Positions 36,921 to 49,143 of a DNA stretch of 64,000 bases are shown here, one piece after another; the stretch's first letter is position 1; the number at the start of each line of letters is the position of its first letter. Made by a program: the position numbers and the translations under genes. The stretch is from Desarmillaria ectypa (lineage: Eukaryota; Basidiomycota; Agaricomycetes; Agaricales; Physalacriaceae). The notes beneath the pieces are model-generated. The model had not been told where the DNA came from. It did no database searches and saw only the letters and a program-made list of their open reading frames with translations. Location of the stretch: NCBI GenBank assembly GCA_030407005.1, contig JAUDYN010000001.1:682001-746000 (forward strand), given 5' to 3'.

Positions 36921-37450
36921 ATGGCGGCAGCGGTCTCCAGCTGGCACGAGGCTATCTATCGGAGCTGGTGGTTGTCGTATTACATTCATGCCCATACCCG
37001 ATGCAATTGGGCTTTTGTCACTGCGAAAAAACGCGTGAAAGATACTGTTATGGATCATTACAGGGCGCCAGTTTTGAAGGAAAAGTACAAGGCTGTCCGG
37101 GAAGGGAAGCAGCAGGTGAGTTTTGTCAACACCACGAGTTGTAATTGCACCGACTGACTTGGACTGTGCACGTTCAAAGCGACAAGCATTCAGCGTCTCG
37201 TCCTTTGTACGAGGCGGAGAAACGGGCAGCGAAAACAGAGGTCAAGGTCAATAACTCAACGAAGCCATTGAATCTCTGGGGTGACCTTCCGTGCCGGGGC
37301 GCTTGGGCGGGGAGTAGGTTGCTTTATTTGATTTTATTGCGCATTTTACGTCATGTATTCTGTACGTTTTTCTTCTCTGTTTTTTTTTGTCGCGATCATA
37401 TGCAATCAAGTTTACTCGACGCTTGGGCCAGACTTGGTAGAATAACATAG
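36921..37450 (+). CDS. Small two-exon gene of unknown function
   Basis: Exon 1 (36921-37115) encodes 65 residues rich in Trp, Tyr and basic residues (WHEAIYRSWWLSYYIHAHTR; later HYRAPVLKEKYKAVREGKQQ). A GT-AG intron of 71 nt (37116-37186) joins it in frame to exon 2 (from 37187; YEAEKRAAKTEVKVNNSTKP, then LNLWGDLPCRGAW), followed by a hydrophobic stretch (LLYLILLRILRHVFC) that may be a membrane anchor. The nominal stop is at 37448; an extra intron near 37367 is possible, so the C-terminus is uncertain. The composition looks like constrained protein, not chance. I do not recognise the family. Confidence 0.5.
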
Positions 37451-37765
37451 TTATACGTACAGGAAAAAGGCAGTGCTCGTACATGCATAATAGCATAAAA
37501 ACCCGAGACATTACATCCCAACACTGTCTAAAACGTAGAGGAAGACAGAACGGAAAAAAAAGAATGAAAAATATATTTTAGATAAATAAAAATCGTGGTT
37601 TTCCCTCGAGCACGTGTCAATAGCGACGACGGCAACGACGCTCACGTTTCCTTCTGTATTCTACACTGTACTCTGGTTTCTATCCCTCAGGCCATCGTTT
37701 GGGTATTTCTTAGGGCCCTGTGCTCACCGTCACGAATTCCGCATATAACCCATCACCCGAAAAAC

Positions 37766-39343
37766 ATGCTGTCGCGTTGTAACATGCTCGTCCTTGCCTT
37801 TGCTATCTTCTGCTTATTTATCGGAACGACACGGGGCGCAGAGGAGAAGACGAAAATGAAGGTTGGAGACAAGACGGTTGAACGGGTGAGTAGACCATGA
37901 CTTCGATGTCGAGCCTGTGGACCAATTCTTCGTCAGACAGTGCAGTTACGCACACATTCAATATATGCGCCGTACATAGACCAGGATCTACAGAATAGGT
38001 GAGCAGCAATAACTGTATAGCGAGGCTTGGTATTCATTTGCAAAGGTGGTGGGACTTTGGTGCTGATGCCTACATTGTAAGACCAACATCTGTCCAGGCT
38101 GTAAGTTCGAGCTGATACCTCGTTAGAATACCAACAAACACATACGACTGACGCGCGACAAACCATCACAAATGGTGTGCTTGCTTTTTCTTCCAGCATC
38201 ACCAGGAATAATGCTCTATTCTTAGGGATACCTATGGTCACGTCTACCGCTCACGACAGCGAATTTCGTCATCGAAATCGAGTTCAAGGCGAGTGCACAC
38301 GACCATTCGTATAGCAGGAAATGCCAACATACGTCGTTCTTCAGGTCTCGGGCGAGTCGAACAATCTCTACGGCGACGGCTTGGCCATCTGGCTAACGAA
38401 GGAACGTGCTGAGCCAGGACCAGTGTTTGGAAATAAAGGTGTGTATTTTACACCCATTCTGAAGGAATAAACTCATGCTTTTCTAGATAGTTTTACTGGC
38501 CTCGGATTGTTCTTGGACACGTACGCTAATTCACGCCACCCATATGCCTTCCCTCGCATCACTGGGATGATTGGTGATGGCAAGACCCAGTATGATTATG
38601 CAAAAGACGGAGAGAAACAAAGCATCGGTGCATGCTCCGTGCGTTTTTGCTTTATCTCGCTGTTGTGTACCCACGCTCATTTCTGGCAGTTGAACTTCCG
38701 CCGAACAAACGTGGCGACCAAAATCAAGATCACATACATCAAGGATAGTCTACTGGATGTGGGTACAACTTCCTGCTATCGCGGCACACGATAATGAATT
38801 GGAACTGATATTCTTTCTTCTTCTAGGTTAAACTGCAGTATAAAGCCTGTGAGTGCTCACTGGACGGTCGTACGAATCCGTCTAACTCCTTGTCATAGGG
38901 GACGACTGGACAGACTGCTTCCGCGCTGATGGTGTCTCGCTGCCCACCGCTTCCTTCCTCGGGATGAGCGCAATGACTGGAGACGTATCGGATAACCACG
39001 AGTGAGTCGTTTCCGGCATCCTCCCTCCCTCACTGATACTAAACTACATAACACCAGCATCATCAGTGTCTCAACGCACTCCGCTATAATCTCCCACGGA
39101 GATCTTCCCTTCACAGAGAACGCGAACAAAAGATCCGGCAAGAAGAGCACCGGGTCCTGGACGTGGTTCTTCCTCAAGATGCTCTTGTTTGCTGGGGTGG
39201 GCTTTGGGGGGTATTACGGGTACCAAGAGTATCGGAAGAGGAATAGATATTCGGGGATGGGGAACTTTGGTGCAGGACGTCCGAGTGGCCTTGCGGGATT
39301 CGGCGGTGCAGGAGGGATGTATTCGGGTGGCAAGCGTCTGTAG
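37766..39343 (+). CDS. L-type lectin cargo receptor (VIP36/ERGIC-53/Emp46-47-like)
   Basis: Eleven exons (37766-37885, 37937-37998, 38046-38100, 38127-38174, 38226-38288, 38345-38438, 38487-38638, 38690-38758, 38827-38848, 38899-39001, 39058-39343) give 357 residues in one frame. A signal peptide (about 1-24) is followed by the legume-lectin fold: WDFGADAYIV, LWSRLPLTTANFVIEIEF, NNLYGDGLAIW, GLGLFLDTYANSRH and TGDVSDNHDIIS, the Ca/sugar-site and closing motifs of VIP36-type lectins. One transmembrane helix (about 297-318) leads to a short basic, Gly-rich cytosolic tail ending GGKRL, with a Lys at -3 but no full KKXX signal. Such lectins move high-mannose glycoproteins between ER and Golgi. 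The intron after 38288 has a GC donor (GCGAGT). It is convergent with transportin. Confidence 0.9.
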
Positions 39344-39843
39344 GTGAGGAGGTTGGTGGTAACTTATGAGGTCCGGGTAATCTAATAGACTCTCAAGTAC
39401 GAGCATTATAAAATGCAGGGACTCGTTTTATCTTGCCGGAAAATGTGATCTATTCCTTCTACATGTAAAGACAACAGTAAGTACATAGGGAATAGAGAGA
39501 TACATATTTTAATCGTGATGTTGTTTGTATTGATTGGTGATCATGATTTGATTGGATGCCTTTGAATGTGGTGGTGAGAAAGCTATACTACTGAGTAACT
39601 ACTAACTAATGCTACGTAAAAAAAATGTGACAGAGATATGCAAAACAAGTGACGAAATGCAGCGGGTAGGAGCTATATGCACAACATCCGGAAGAGGATG
39701 GGAGAGGAGACATGAGAGGAGGAAATGACTACCGCTACGAAAGGTTTTGACTACACTACGAAAATACTACTGCTACTAAAGGGGAATCCACATGCAAGAG
39801 GCGAAGACAAACAGAGAAAAAACATGTACGTATATACACTATA
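39344..39843. other. Shared 3' region of the lectin and transportin genes
   Basis: Five hundred bases lie between the two convergent stop codons. They are AT-rich with A runs (for example near 39618) that would suit 3' ends. No open frame of note was found. Confidence 0.5.
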
Positions 39844-42800
39844 TTACACGCCATAACGTGTGGCTAGCCGCTCCTGGATAATCGGCGGGAACGCGGCGAC
39901 TTGAGCGGCCCAACCTGCCGCGTCGTGCTGCTTGAACGCGGTCAATATCGTCTGGAACATGTTGTTCAGCTCGGGTGATGGCGCATTCCACCTCACTATC
40001 GAATTGCAGAACCACAAGAGACTCTGTCACAGAGCAAAATCAGTATCGACAAAGCTAAATATAACCAGAGAAGTAGATACCTTCGCAATTCCTGCAGGGT
40101 TAACCTCGACCATCGTGCAAAGGCCCCGGAATGCCGAATCCTTCTCCTCGTTGTCTCGGATCTCATACAATGCCTGACACCATGCTTGCGCAAACTCGGC
40201 CAAGTGAGGCGCAACAAGGGTCGGGTGCATTAATCCAATTCGACCTATCGACACCGCTGCGTTTTCGTGCAAGCTCCTTGGCGCCTTTGGGTGCAACAAG
40301 ATCGGAACCAGCCTTGAAATCAGCGGATTTACCCATTGCTGGAATTCAGGGTCGTCTGACAAAAATGAGTTGGTAAGATAGGGTGAGGTAACGGGGATGA
40401 CGCTCACTCCGTCCGTAGCGCAGCGCGACTTCGCCAACAGACCATGCAGCATTGTTAGAAGCGCTGATGAATTCGAACTTGGGTTCAGGATCAAGTTGTA
40501 GGATCAGTTCGCCCATGATACCGGGCATGTGCGGCCGGAGGACAGTAAAACAGCCCATAGCCATATCTCCGACTAGCGCGTACGCGGACTGTCGTACAGG
40601 CGCCTGGGGATGCTTCAGACATACTGTCAGCAGGGACAACAGATTCGGCTGCGTCTGATTTATCAGCCCCTCCAAGGACATGCCGAGACCTTGCGTAAGA
40701 CCAGAAAGAAGATCCAACGCGACGACAAGGAAAGATTTGTCAGGCTCGTCCATTTCGGGATTCTGTTGGAAGGCTTGATATTGAAGCAGAGAATGATGAA
40801 TAATGTTGTTGCAACGCTCAAAGACAGGCCCAGCGTAAGGGTGGAAGGACATGCCCATCGCGATGGTGACAGATGCAAGACACTGAATGAACTCATCAGG
40901 ATTCTGCGCAACGTAATCAAAAAATATCAAAATGTAGCGCACCTCGAGCAGGGGAATCAGGTCCGGGTCGTCATCCTTGAGCTTTGACCACCGGTTCGTC
41001 AGAGGGGGCATCAAAATCTCGACGTACATAGGATTTGAAAGAGCACGGCCGACGGCGTCTGCAAGAGTACCGACCGCATCATACAGTATGAGCATATTCT
41101 TATGCTGGTACTTGTCGAATGCAAAGACCAGGTTCCTTAGTACAGGTTCGAGGTATGGTGCCAGTTCGGGGCCGGCATCCTCTTCGAGAGTCGCAAAAGC
41201 GCTGCACCCAGCCTCCTGCACGCGCTTGTTGCTATCCAAAACCATCCGGAGCAGCTTTGATTGGATTTGTTCATAAAGAAACGTAGGATGGAAAGCATGA
41301 TAAAACTCACTCCTTCCATAGTCGGGATGAAATACTGAGCCTTGTGTTCCTCAGAAATTGGTTGGGTGGTCCAACTCGCATAGCGCCCAAGCGTCCAACA
41401 GGTGATTGATCGAACCAGAGGCTGGAAAAGGTATTGTATTAATTTGCGATTACGAGAGAGAAGTGGCTTCGTTTACCTTTGGATCATTGAGCATGTTGAT
41501 GAGATACGGTACCAGGGTGGGCAGATGAGGCTCGATAGCTTCTATGCAGCCTATTTGGGCAAATATCAGAAAGCTGAACAAATGATCATCAGGAAGCAAA
41601 GCTCACCTTCTGCCATTGCTCCCAGGGCCAAAATTCCGCTCTCCCTCTGCAGCCAATCACTGCTCCAGAGCTTGTCTTTCAGTGGTCCCAGAAGAACATT
41701 CAGAAGATCACTGGTAAATCGGACTGCTAGAACATCCAGAGCTGCAGCGGCACACTTTCGCAAGTTCCACTCGGTCGACATGTCGTCGGCGTAATCTTCA
41801 TCGTCATAATCGAAGTCGTCATCGTCGTCGTCATAAGTTTCTTCCCCGTATGCACCTATTCGAGCTTTCGGAACCTCCCCGTTCGCATCCCTCTCCAAAC
41901 CATGAGACTTGCTACCATAATGGCGAGGCTTGATATCAGTCTCCTTATCCGGAACGGCTTCATCCTCCGCGTCACCGTCTAACCACAACAAATCATCTTC
42001 GCCGTAGATCATACAATCTAACAGAACCGGAGCGACCTTACCGAGAAGAGGGTGCAAGTAAATCGACAGTTCGGCGTCCTCGGCAAAGGTAAGCCAGAAC
42101 TCGCACGCCTCCAATGCGACGTTCTCGTTCTGGTCTTTGGTGGAATATAGCATGTATTCGGCTACGTTGTTCATCTCGGGCATTAGCCGTTCGGGCCGTG
42201 CGGCAAGGAGAAGAACGAGAGCTTGGCAGACGTGGCGTCGAACTGAAGGGTCATCATCCGAGGCGCGGCGGAAGAGACACGCTATGAAAGCATCTAGATG
42301 GACAAATAAAGACTGGCAGTTGGCGGGGACAAAGTAGGATAGACATGCTACGGCGTGTGACCGCATCTTGGACGACTGGTGATCAGCGAGGGACAAGAAT
42401 TTGGGAATCATGTAGTCAAGCGGCCGTGTTCCGTTTATTTCAACGTCCATTTTTCGAGGATAATCTTCGCAGGCCTTTTCAAGGACGTTGAAAGCAGCCT
42501 AAGACATAGGTAAGAAAAAGTCAGTGACAGAACTCGGGTGTCAATACGAAAGTGAGATATCGAGCATCGGTCGTCTGATGATCACAGCGAGGGTCTCGAA
42601 AGAGAAAAACTACTCACCTCTTGCTTGTCAAGATCAGGCATATCCAGCATCCCCACGAGCTGCTGCAGACATTCTGGCCAATTCTTGGGTTCGAGCACTC
42701 CAAGGAATGCGACAACATCCTGACCAGCAGTATTCCGTATCATGATTGATGAATCGGTAAATGCTTGTAGAACAGAGTTCTTGACATATGCCGCCACCTC

Positions 42801-43101
42801 GGGCGAAGACGTGAGAATGAGGCGCGAGTTATTCTTGAGAAGATAGCCAGCGATGCTTCGAATTCGCTCCTCCTCTTCCCGCATCCAGCATAGAATATGA
42901 GCAAGGTATGCGATATAGTCAGGTACACGCGTAAAGTTGTTGAGTTTCTTGGGCAATATTAGAGAAAATTATCGAAAATGCAGGGTTGCTACAACTCACT
43001 TGGGTAATATTTCGTTGTACCGACTGGGCCATGTCGGTGGATTCATGGATAGTTTGGAGGATTTCCGCTAAACCACCTGGCTGGGGCGTCCATGTAGACA
43101 T
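39844..43101 (-). CDS. KAP104: Transportin, karyopherin beta-2 (Kap104-like nuclear import receptor)
   Basis: Nine exons on the minus strand (43101-43000, 42947-42618, 42498-41607, 41550-41477, 41421-41311, 41254-40943, 40882-40408, 40355-40081, 40023-39844) give 916 residues, the usual transportin size. HEAT repeats run throughout; an importin-beta N-terminal region (about 30-110), an acidic loop (YDDDDDDFDYDDEDYADD, about 366-383, the loop that releases cargo on Ran-GTP binding), then ITCWTLGRYASW, LDSNKRVQEAGCSAFATLEE, ALDLLSGLTQGLG and RDNEEKDSAFRGLCTM, all matching the transportin pattern, and the C-terminus QERLATRYGV. It carries PY-NLS cargo such as RNA-binding proteins into the nucleus. 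All introns are GT-AG and all phases agree. The first exon is short (34 codons) and its ATG sits just ahead of the conserved N-terminus. Confidence 0.95.
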
Positions 43102-44826
43102 AATAGAAGAGAAAAACGCGCTCAGATATGTAGGAAATCAAAGTGCGCAATGGAAAGAACGGCACTAGAAGAAGGAGAAAGGATTGGCTTTGCAGTTGTT
43201 TGTAGCTCGTGACAACGTGACTTGCTGTGACATCAACCAAACGCCACCCTGTTTTCGATGTTTCGTTTCAATACTTTGATGGCTTACAACTAGTTTCATT
43301 TAACAGTTTGTTGGTATAATTGACCCGGTGAGAGCTCTAATGCGATTCTGCAGGTGAAAGAGGTGGTACCGCTGGCCGGCGGCACCGTGATTCTACAGGG
43401 ATCGCTTGCAATTGATTATCTGATTCATCTGTTTTGGAAGGCGATATGTTTCTCCTGAATCGATGGCCGTTTCGTTCTTATCTTTTTGGATGCCCCCTTC
43501 ATCAATGTTCTACCCGTGAGCTTGAAGAGCATATCCTCAGCCTCCAAAGCCTGGCCTCCAGTACTAGCACGTCAATCAAAGAAGCTTAACTATTTCACAT
43601 GGAGGAGGCGTCATACTATTACCCATTAAACTTTTGAATATATCATATCTATAAATAAAATATCAGTGCATCAATTGGACCGTCCGTAATATTATCCCGA
43701 GGAGCTCTGGAACCTGACGAGATGATCCTATGTTCGTACAAATCCCCGAAGCATGAAGACTGTCGTGTACCACACAGTCTTAGCTGATCACCCATGACGG
43801 TAGCGCATCACGATGGGGGTTCTTGAACACCGACTACAAATGGATAGATTTTTTCCGGTATTTCCACGAAGAATGGACAACTCCTGAGTCCCATTCATCC
43901 CGTGGTCAGGCCAGTCACCGAGAAGCAACAAATGTGGGAGATGGATATGAATGAACACAGATAGTATCAAGCAAATGTCTCACAAGAAGGGCGGAAAATG
44001 TTGATAATGCGGCATTGTCCCCCTAGTGTTATTGTCATTGCCAAAGAATACGTACAAAGTCAATTGAGTAGTCCCTGATTATCCGGCGAAAGTCAGGAGG
44101 TACTGGCACTACCTGGGGTAAAGAACTTCCTCAGACCAAATGGCGAAGGCAACAAGGCACAGGCCTAAGTAATAGTGTCATCTCTTCCATCACTTTTTCT
44201 GTCTGGCTACGAGATGAGGTGATGGGAAATGAGTCGTGGAACGTATCATCCGAAGGTCCGGGAAAAACAGGAAGCACCACATTTGAGATGATGTAAGTAT
44301 CTTCCATTGACAGTAGAATTGAAGATGAGAATCATCCGGACGAACAACGGGATACATAAAACCAACGCCGTTCAACTACTAGAGGCTATCAAAGCCCGTG
44401 TATTCTGGGCTACACCGTACTGCGACCTTGACGTTGGCTTTCTGTCGCAAACGGAGCCATTCAGCCTGATAAGTCGAATCACAAACTCGAAATCATGATT
44501 TGCAGGTTCTCGGCCACATGGGATTGGCGGGATAAGCCGATCACAAAATTCAAGAAGTTTCGAATAGCCAGATTAACATTAGCTAGGCCTCTTGTCCCAC
44601 ATAACAATCCATCGTCGTGCTCCGACGCAGGGAGCATCATCTAGCTTGCTAGAAGTGTCACTAGGAGCCTCCCCGGTATCCTCGATGTGTAAGCGGTAAC
44701 CATGGTAGTTTTGAATAACACTGGATAGGTGTCTTGTCTTCGGTGCACTAGCCATACTCCGGTGGGAACCACTTATCTTTCTGTGCGACCAGTCCCTCCC
44801 TGTAGTCAATACAAACTTCATGGAAC

Positions 44827-44960
44827 CACTGGATGAAAGACAACGTATTTTTATGAATACATAGAAAATACGCAAAGTTCTTCGTAGTTTTTTTTTACTA
44901 AAAAAAGTACTAAAAGTATTTTTAATCTTCCACTATTTTCTGCGTATCTATGGGCACCGG
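44827..44960 (+). repeat. Partial copy of the CACTG-ended MITE
   Basis: It starts CACTGGATGAAAGACAACG and shares AATACATA, AAAGTACTAAAAGTATTTT and a TTTTCTGCRTATYTATGG stretch with the element at 46013, but no right end was found nearby. Confidence 0.5.
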
Positions 44961-45095
44961 CAACTCCCTACCAAATTCAGGCTCCGAGCGTTACTAAAAT
45001 GGACCGAAATGCCCGAGTTTTATGAACCTACTGTGGGTCGAAGCAGCAAGATTCATCTCTACTTTTGCGGGAACAATTTACTGGGAATAAAATTT

Positions 45096-45208
45096 TACAT
45101 GTATTCTTCGCGGCACTTTCCTTGATTTAAATCATCTTCCTTAATTTCTATGAAAGTGATCATGATTCCACAATATATTTTGCGCTTTTGTCTCGAAGAA
45201 TACATGTA
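45096..45208. repeat. Inverted repeat, 15-bp arms
   Basis: TACATGTATTCTTCG (45096-45110) and its exact reverse complement at 45194-45208 enclose 83 AT-rich bases. No coding content. It may be the remains of a small inverted-repeat transposon. Confidence 0.5.
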
Positions 45209-46012
45209 TTGTATTTAGGAAAGACCTCTCTGCAATTTTTTGGAGTAACCTTCGCTCTGTGGAAGGCTATACAGGGTGCATAAGTTATAGGTACACATAT
45301 GTACAAATAGTTGCATCGCGCCAATTTTCATTGTTACCAAATTAGTGTTTCGATGACTCGGCTTAAAGCCGTAAACTATGCCGGCCACGCCGCTGCTGCC
45401 GAACAACTTCGGCAAAGTCACACCACTGCACCGGCTCGGCGCGGCTTGACGCAACCTGAGAAGTTGCCTGAGCCTAACAAAATTACCGAAATACTATTTT
45501 AGGTCACTTTGATCCCGGCCACAGTTTCCCGAACTTCCGCCGATATGTTCGGGAATATCGGGTTGCCTGAGTTACCACCGATGACTTGCCATTTAAAGGA
45601 AATTGATGAGGTCATAGTTTCATCGGTTGGAGCGGCGCCGCAGCAACTTGGCTTCAAAGCCATTAAAAATTATGACTTGGCAAAGCCAAATAAAGTCACA
45701 TCATCGAAATAATATACCAAATACACTATTTATGGTGTGTTGTATTTTGGACTGTATCATAAGACTTTTAGTCTCTGGGCTATAAACTTATGAGGAGTTT
45801 GCCCATTGACTTCATTTCTATCTATTCTAGAGTCATCACCCTGTCTATTGGACAGGCAAATTTGCGGACCATTTATACATTCGCACATGATATTTAGTTA
45901 CTTTTAAGAAGTCCTAAAATTATAAACTCATGTTCCAAAATGTGCTCTCTAAATCTCAGAGCAATCTGAAGATTTGGTGGTACTATGAATTTGTTGCCTG
46001 TGTTTCCAGCTA

Positions 46013-46246
46013 CACTGGATGAAAAACAACGTATTTTACCTATGAATACATAAAAGATATGCAATGTTTTTTCACTCAAAAAAGTACTAAAAGTATTTTG
46101 AATTTTTCACTGTTTTCTTCAAAATTCCCTAAATACAGTAAAAAGTTAAAAATATCTATACTATTTTTTATACAAAAATACTGAGAATATTTTTTGAATA
46201 TTTTCTGCATATTTATGGATAGAAATACTTAAATTTTAGTACAGTG
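46013..46246 (+). mobile_element. MITE-like element with CACTG ends (234 bp)
   Basis: It runs from CACTGGATGAAAAACAACG to TTTTAGTACAGTG, is flanked on both sides by CTA (46010-46012 and 46247-46249), is AT-rich and has no coding capacity. CACTR ends with a 3-bp duplication are typical of the CACTA (EnSpm) superfamily; an assignment on five end bases is tentative. Confidence 0.5.
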
Positions 46247-47626
46247 CTAACAGAGCCTCTGTCCAGTGGTTTCCGTGCGCCAAATTTGGTGTAATGTTAC
46301 CCAATTTGGACAGCTTTCTCATGGCCAAGAAACCGGTTTTCGTTTGCTTTGCCTGTAGCACCACAACGGCGAGGTGTTGGGTCAAGATATTCATATGAAG
46401 GATGGACCTGACATTCCCCAAAATAATTTGGGATACAAAGCTAGATGTACGTCTGCACTGAATTTACTTTTCACCTGAATTCATATTTTCCATTGATGAT
46501 TTTTGCAGCCCGATATGATACTATCTGCCTTGATTTTTGTTTTATATATAATGCTTTGGATGGTTATCTTAAAAATAAAAATAAAAATCTGTACTCCCAC
46601 ACAGTCTGAATGATTTATATTGAATTATGTGGAGTAGTGGAGACCAGGTGATGACTGTAAGTTCTATCCAATCAATTTCTTACTCAGCATGCCAGAATAC
46701 CGGAATGCTTGAACTCTCTCACATATTCCGACAAGGTGGGAATGAATGACACTTTAGGACAATCGAGTCAAAGAGATATAACAAAATATACAGTAACCCT
46801 GTTCTCTGGGCTATGATAGAGAGTGGTAGCTGCAAACAAGCCATGTATATTAGCAATAATAGGTAGTTATCACAATGATTATTATTCAATAGAACATTGT
46901 TTAACATAGAAATATGAAGTACAGGTCCTTAAGGAAGAGTACGGAGAGTTACAGACGAATGCGGAAGTGATTTGCCGCCGAAAGGCCCAAAAAGGAGTTT
47001 AATTAGCTCATGGTCCAGAACCGGGTGTTGCCGATGCCCAGTATTTAGGGGTAAAATGCTTGAATTTTAGTGCAGTGTGAATGTTACATAATTTTCCGAC
47101 GCAGAAACCTCAAAGCCGCTCTTCATCAGCAAATTTCATTACCCATTACCGTGTGCATGCCTACTGTATTGCACACCACGAAATAACTACACGATGAATG
47201 GTGCAGTGAAAGATTGACTCAGTGGCGCTGTACAGCACGGATCTTCTGCGCAAGATTCTATTTCCGAGCGGCACTCGCACTCGCGTCTACACAGCTTGAC
47301 ACTGCGGTTACATCCACTCCGGGCCCCTTCTCGGACTACTACCCACCTCAACAGCTTTTCAACTGGATTCATTTCCAAACGTAGTACAAACAGCTAGGCA
47401 ATACTGTCGCCCTGTTTTCGTGACCGAAGTCAATCCATGACACGGACCGGCGTGTTTCGCGTCTGGAAGCTGTAGAGAGATTGCCGGTGCTGTAGTGCCC
47501 TGAAGCTCCGGTGTGGAGGGACTACTTATAAAAAGGGACTCGGTCTTGTACCTCCTACCTAACTTCTTCCCCCATATCTGTGCCTCGACTTCACGTCTAG
47601 AATCCCCCCCAGCGATTAATAACAAG

Positions 47627-48477
47627 ATGTGAGTGGTACCTCACAGTCGAGGTTAACTGATTTTCTTACCATGTCTCTTGTCCCCAGGCCAGCACGTAGT
47701 CCATGCTCAAAGCCAATTTCCAGCCGTCAGCGCATCCAGTTTCACAGTCCGTATTTTTCTCTTCCAAGTTGTCTCTCACAAACAGAAACCTGATTTCTAA
47801 TTCAAGTTGACAACGTAGCCGGTCTTCCCTCTACGTCATTACTCGATCGTGCATCCAATGTGTATGTCGGTATGAAAAACGGACACAAAAATACACGCAC
47901 GTCTTGCATAAAGCGGCATAGTGGCGCCTTGGTGTGGCACCAAAACATCGGACCGTAAGCATTTAATACCCTTCCATCTCGGACATCCAGATTGATATCA
48001 ACCTTCGTAGATTGGACTTGATGGGATTTTCGCTCATCCGATTCCAGGTCTGCTACAAATTGCCGTGGCTCAAATCCGGACATGTCCTCGCTAGGAGTGA
48101 GGAATACAAACTGGAAGACTTGATCCAAATGCAGGGATCCCTTGACAGGGAGAGTTGTAAGTCCCGTCCTCCGCATCAAATATTATTGATTCTTAAACAG
48201 CACCTCGTTTCCAGCCATATGCCTTGATCTAACACTAGCATCTACACCGGTAAACTCGGAGCCGCCGGCGGAAGCCATAACCCTCATGTTGAGCGTCAGG
48301 GAAATATCCTCCATTGAGACTGTTCGTGAGGCGACGGCATTTGCGAAGAAACACCAAATGAGCTTGAGAGCGCGTTCAGAGGGTCATTTGGCTTCATTAC
48401 TAGATCCCGTGGGAAAATGCTCATCGGTACTGCAGACAGTCTGTAGCGGTCCAACGATGGTCCAATCTTCGGGATGA
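47627..48477 (+). pseudogene. C2-domain N-terminal module of an NLR-like gene, truncated
   Basis: Exons 47627-47628, 47688-47746, 47807-47954, 48011-48156 and 48239-48477 join in one frame to 197 residues. A C2-like domain is visible: HIDNVAGLPSTSLLDRASNV, GHKNTRTSCIKRHSGALVWH, IRFQVCYKLPWLKSGHVLAR, EEYKLEDLIQMQ. It is followed by LMLSVREISS and HLASLLDPVGKCSSVLQTVC. From memory, this order is the N-terminus of mushroom proteins that go on to a NACHT or similar STAND domain (NLR-like, with proposed roles in self/non-self or stress signalling). Here a stop follows at 48475 and the next codons are degenerate, so no NTPase domain is present. It could instead be a short functional protein. The 2-nt first exon is unusual but gives a normal GT-AG intron. 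Confidence 0.6.
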
Positions 48478-49143
48478 TCTATTTTTTAGGGCCATGGATT
48501 GGGGATTTCAGAGTTTTTGATTTCCATGAAGCGTCTTGTATATACTATCGCCGGTTCAGCCATCACAGATACATAACTAAGCTACTATTAGATACCCTTC
48601 CAGTTCATACCTTTGTTTAATAATTCTTCAGCGCTCCTCGGCCCGGCCTCAATAGTTTATTAATTGCGCATTGGAACGTGCGTTGGAACAGCATGGCTGC
48701 GGTGATGCCAAGGGAAACCAAGGGCCCCATACACGTCAGAACATCGCACCTTAACTTTGAGGTTTTCCGGTCGTGTGATGCCACCTATCGGTCTTGTGAT
48801 TGCTCAAACATGTAACGAGATTTCTGAGGATGAACGGATAGTTAACCGTCGGTAAGTACTATTACTATGCTTTCCAGTAGTGTCTGAGTGAAATACATAC
48901 TTCGCATTGCCGTCGGTATACCTGAAAGTAAGCGATGGAATAAGAATAAGAATCTCCTACTCGAGATCTAGAACAAGGACACGAGGTCGCCTGTCTCTTG
49001 TCATGGCCGAAAGACAAACCATCCAATTGCCGCTATGGTACGTTAGCATGGCAATTTGAGGGCGGCGAACTTGAAGACTCGAGGCTGACTACCACGGTTA
49101 TGAGGTATACAAACGCCACAGATGGTAGATAAGCAAAGTATAG
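48478..49143. other. Intergenic region downstream of the C2 module
   Basis: No gene recognised. The frame of the C2 gene continues here only with stops. A short open stretch with IGLVIAQTCNEISEDERIVN at about 48780-48850, ending at a GTAAGT, may be an exon remnant; its family was not recognised. Confidence 0.4.

Larger units (their letters stand above)
43102..47626. other. Gene-poor 4.5-kb region with small repeats
   Basis: I find no confident gene. About 43200-44560 has only short frames. About 44820-47080 is AT-rich and carries a CACTG-ended MITE, a partial copy of it, a further TTGAATTTTAGTGCAGTG end at about 47058-47075 and a 15-bp inverted repeat. A GC-richer island at 45330-45715 holds two open stretches (49 codons ending at 45502; 67 codons at 45509-45712) sharing the short pattern PNKITE/PNKVTS; it may be a decayed gene or transposon piece. 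The 47080-47620 stretch leads to the C2-type gene. Confidence 0.5.

Noticed and set aside
44190..44375. Possible exon with a GPGKTGSTT stretch on the plus strand
   Set aside because: The spacing does not fit a Walker A motif, there are stops close by and no second exon was found.
47802..48179. 125-codon minus-strand frame with DVRDGRVLN-like sequence
   Set aside because: The plus strand here carries spliced C2-domain exons with proper introns; the minus frame has no family pattern.
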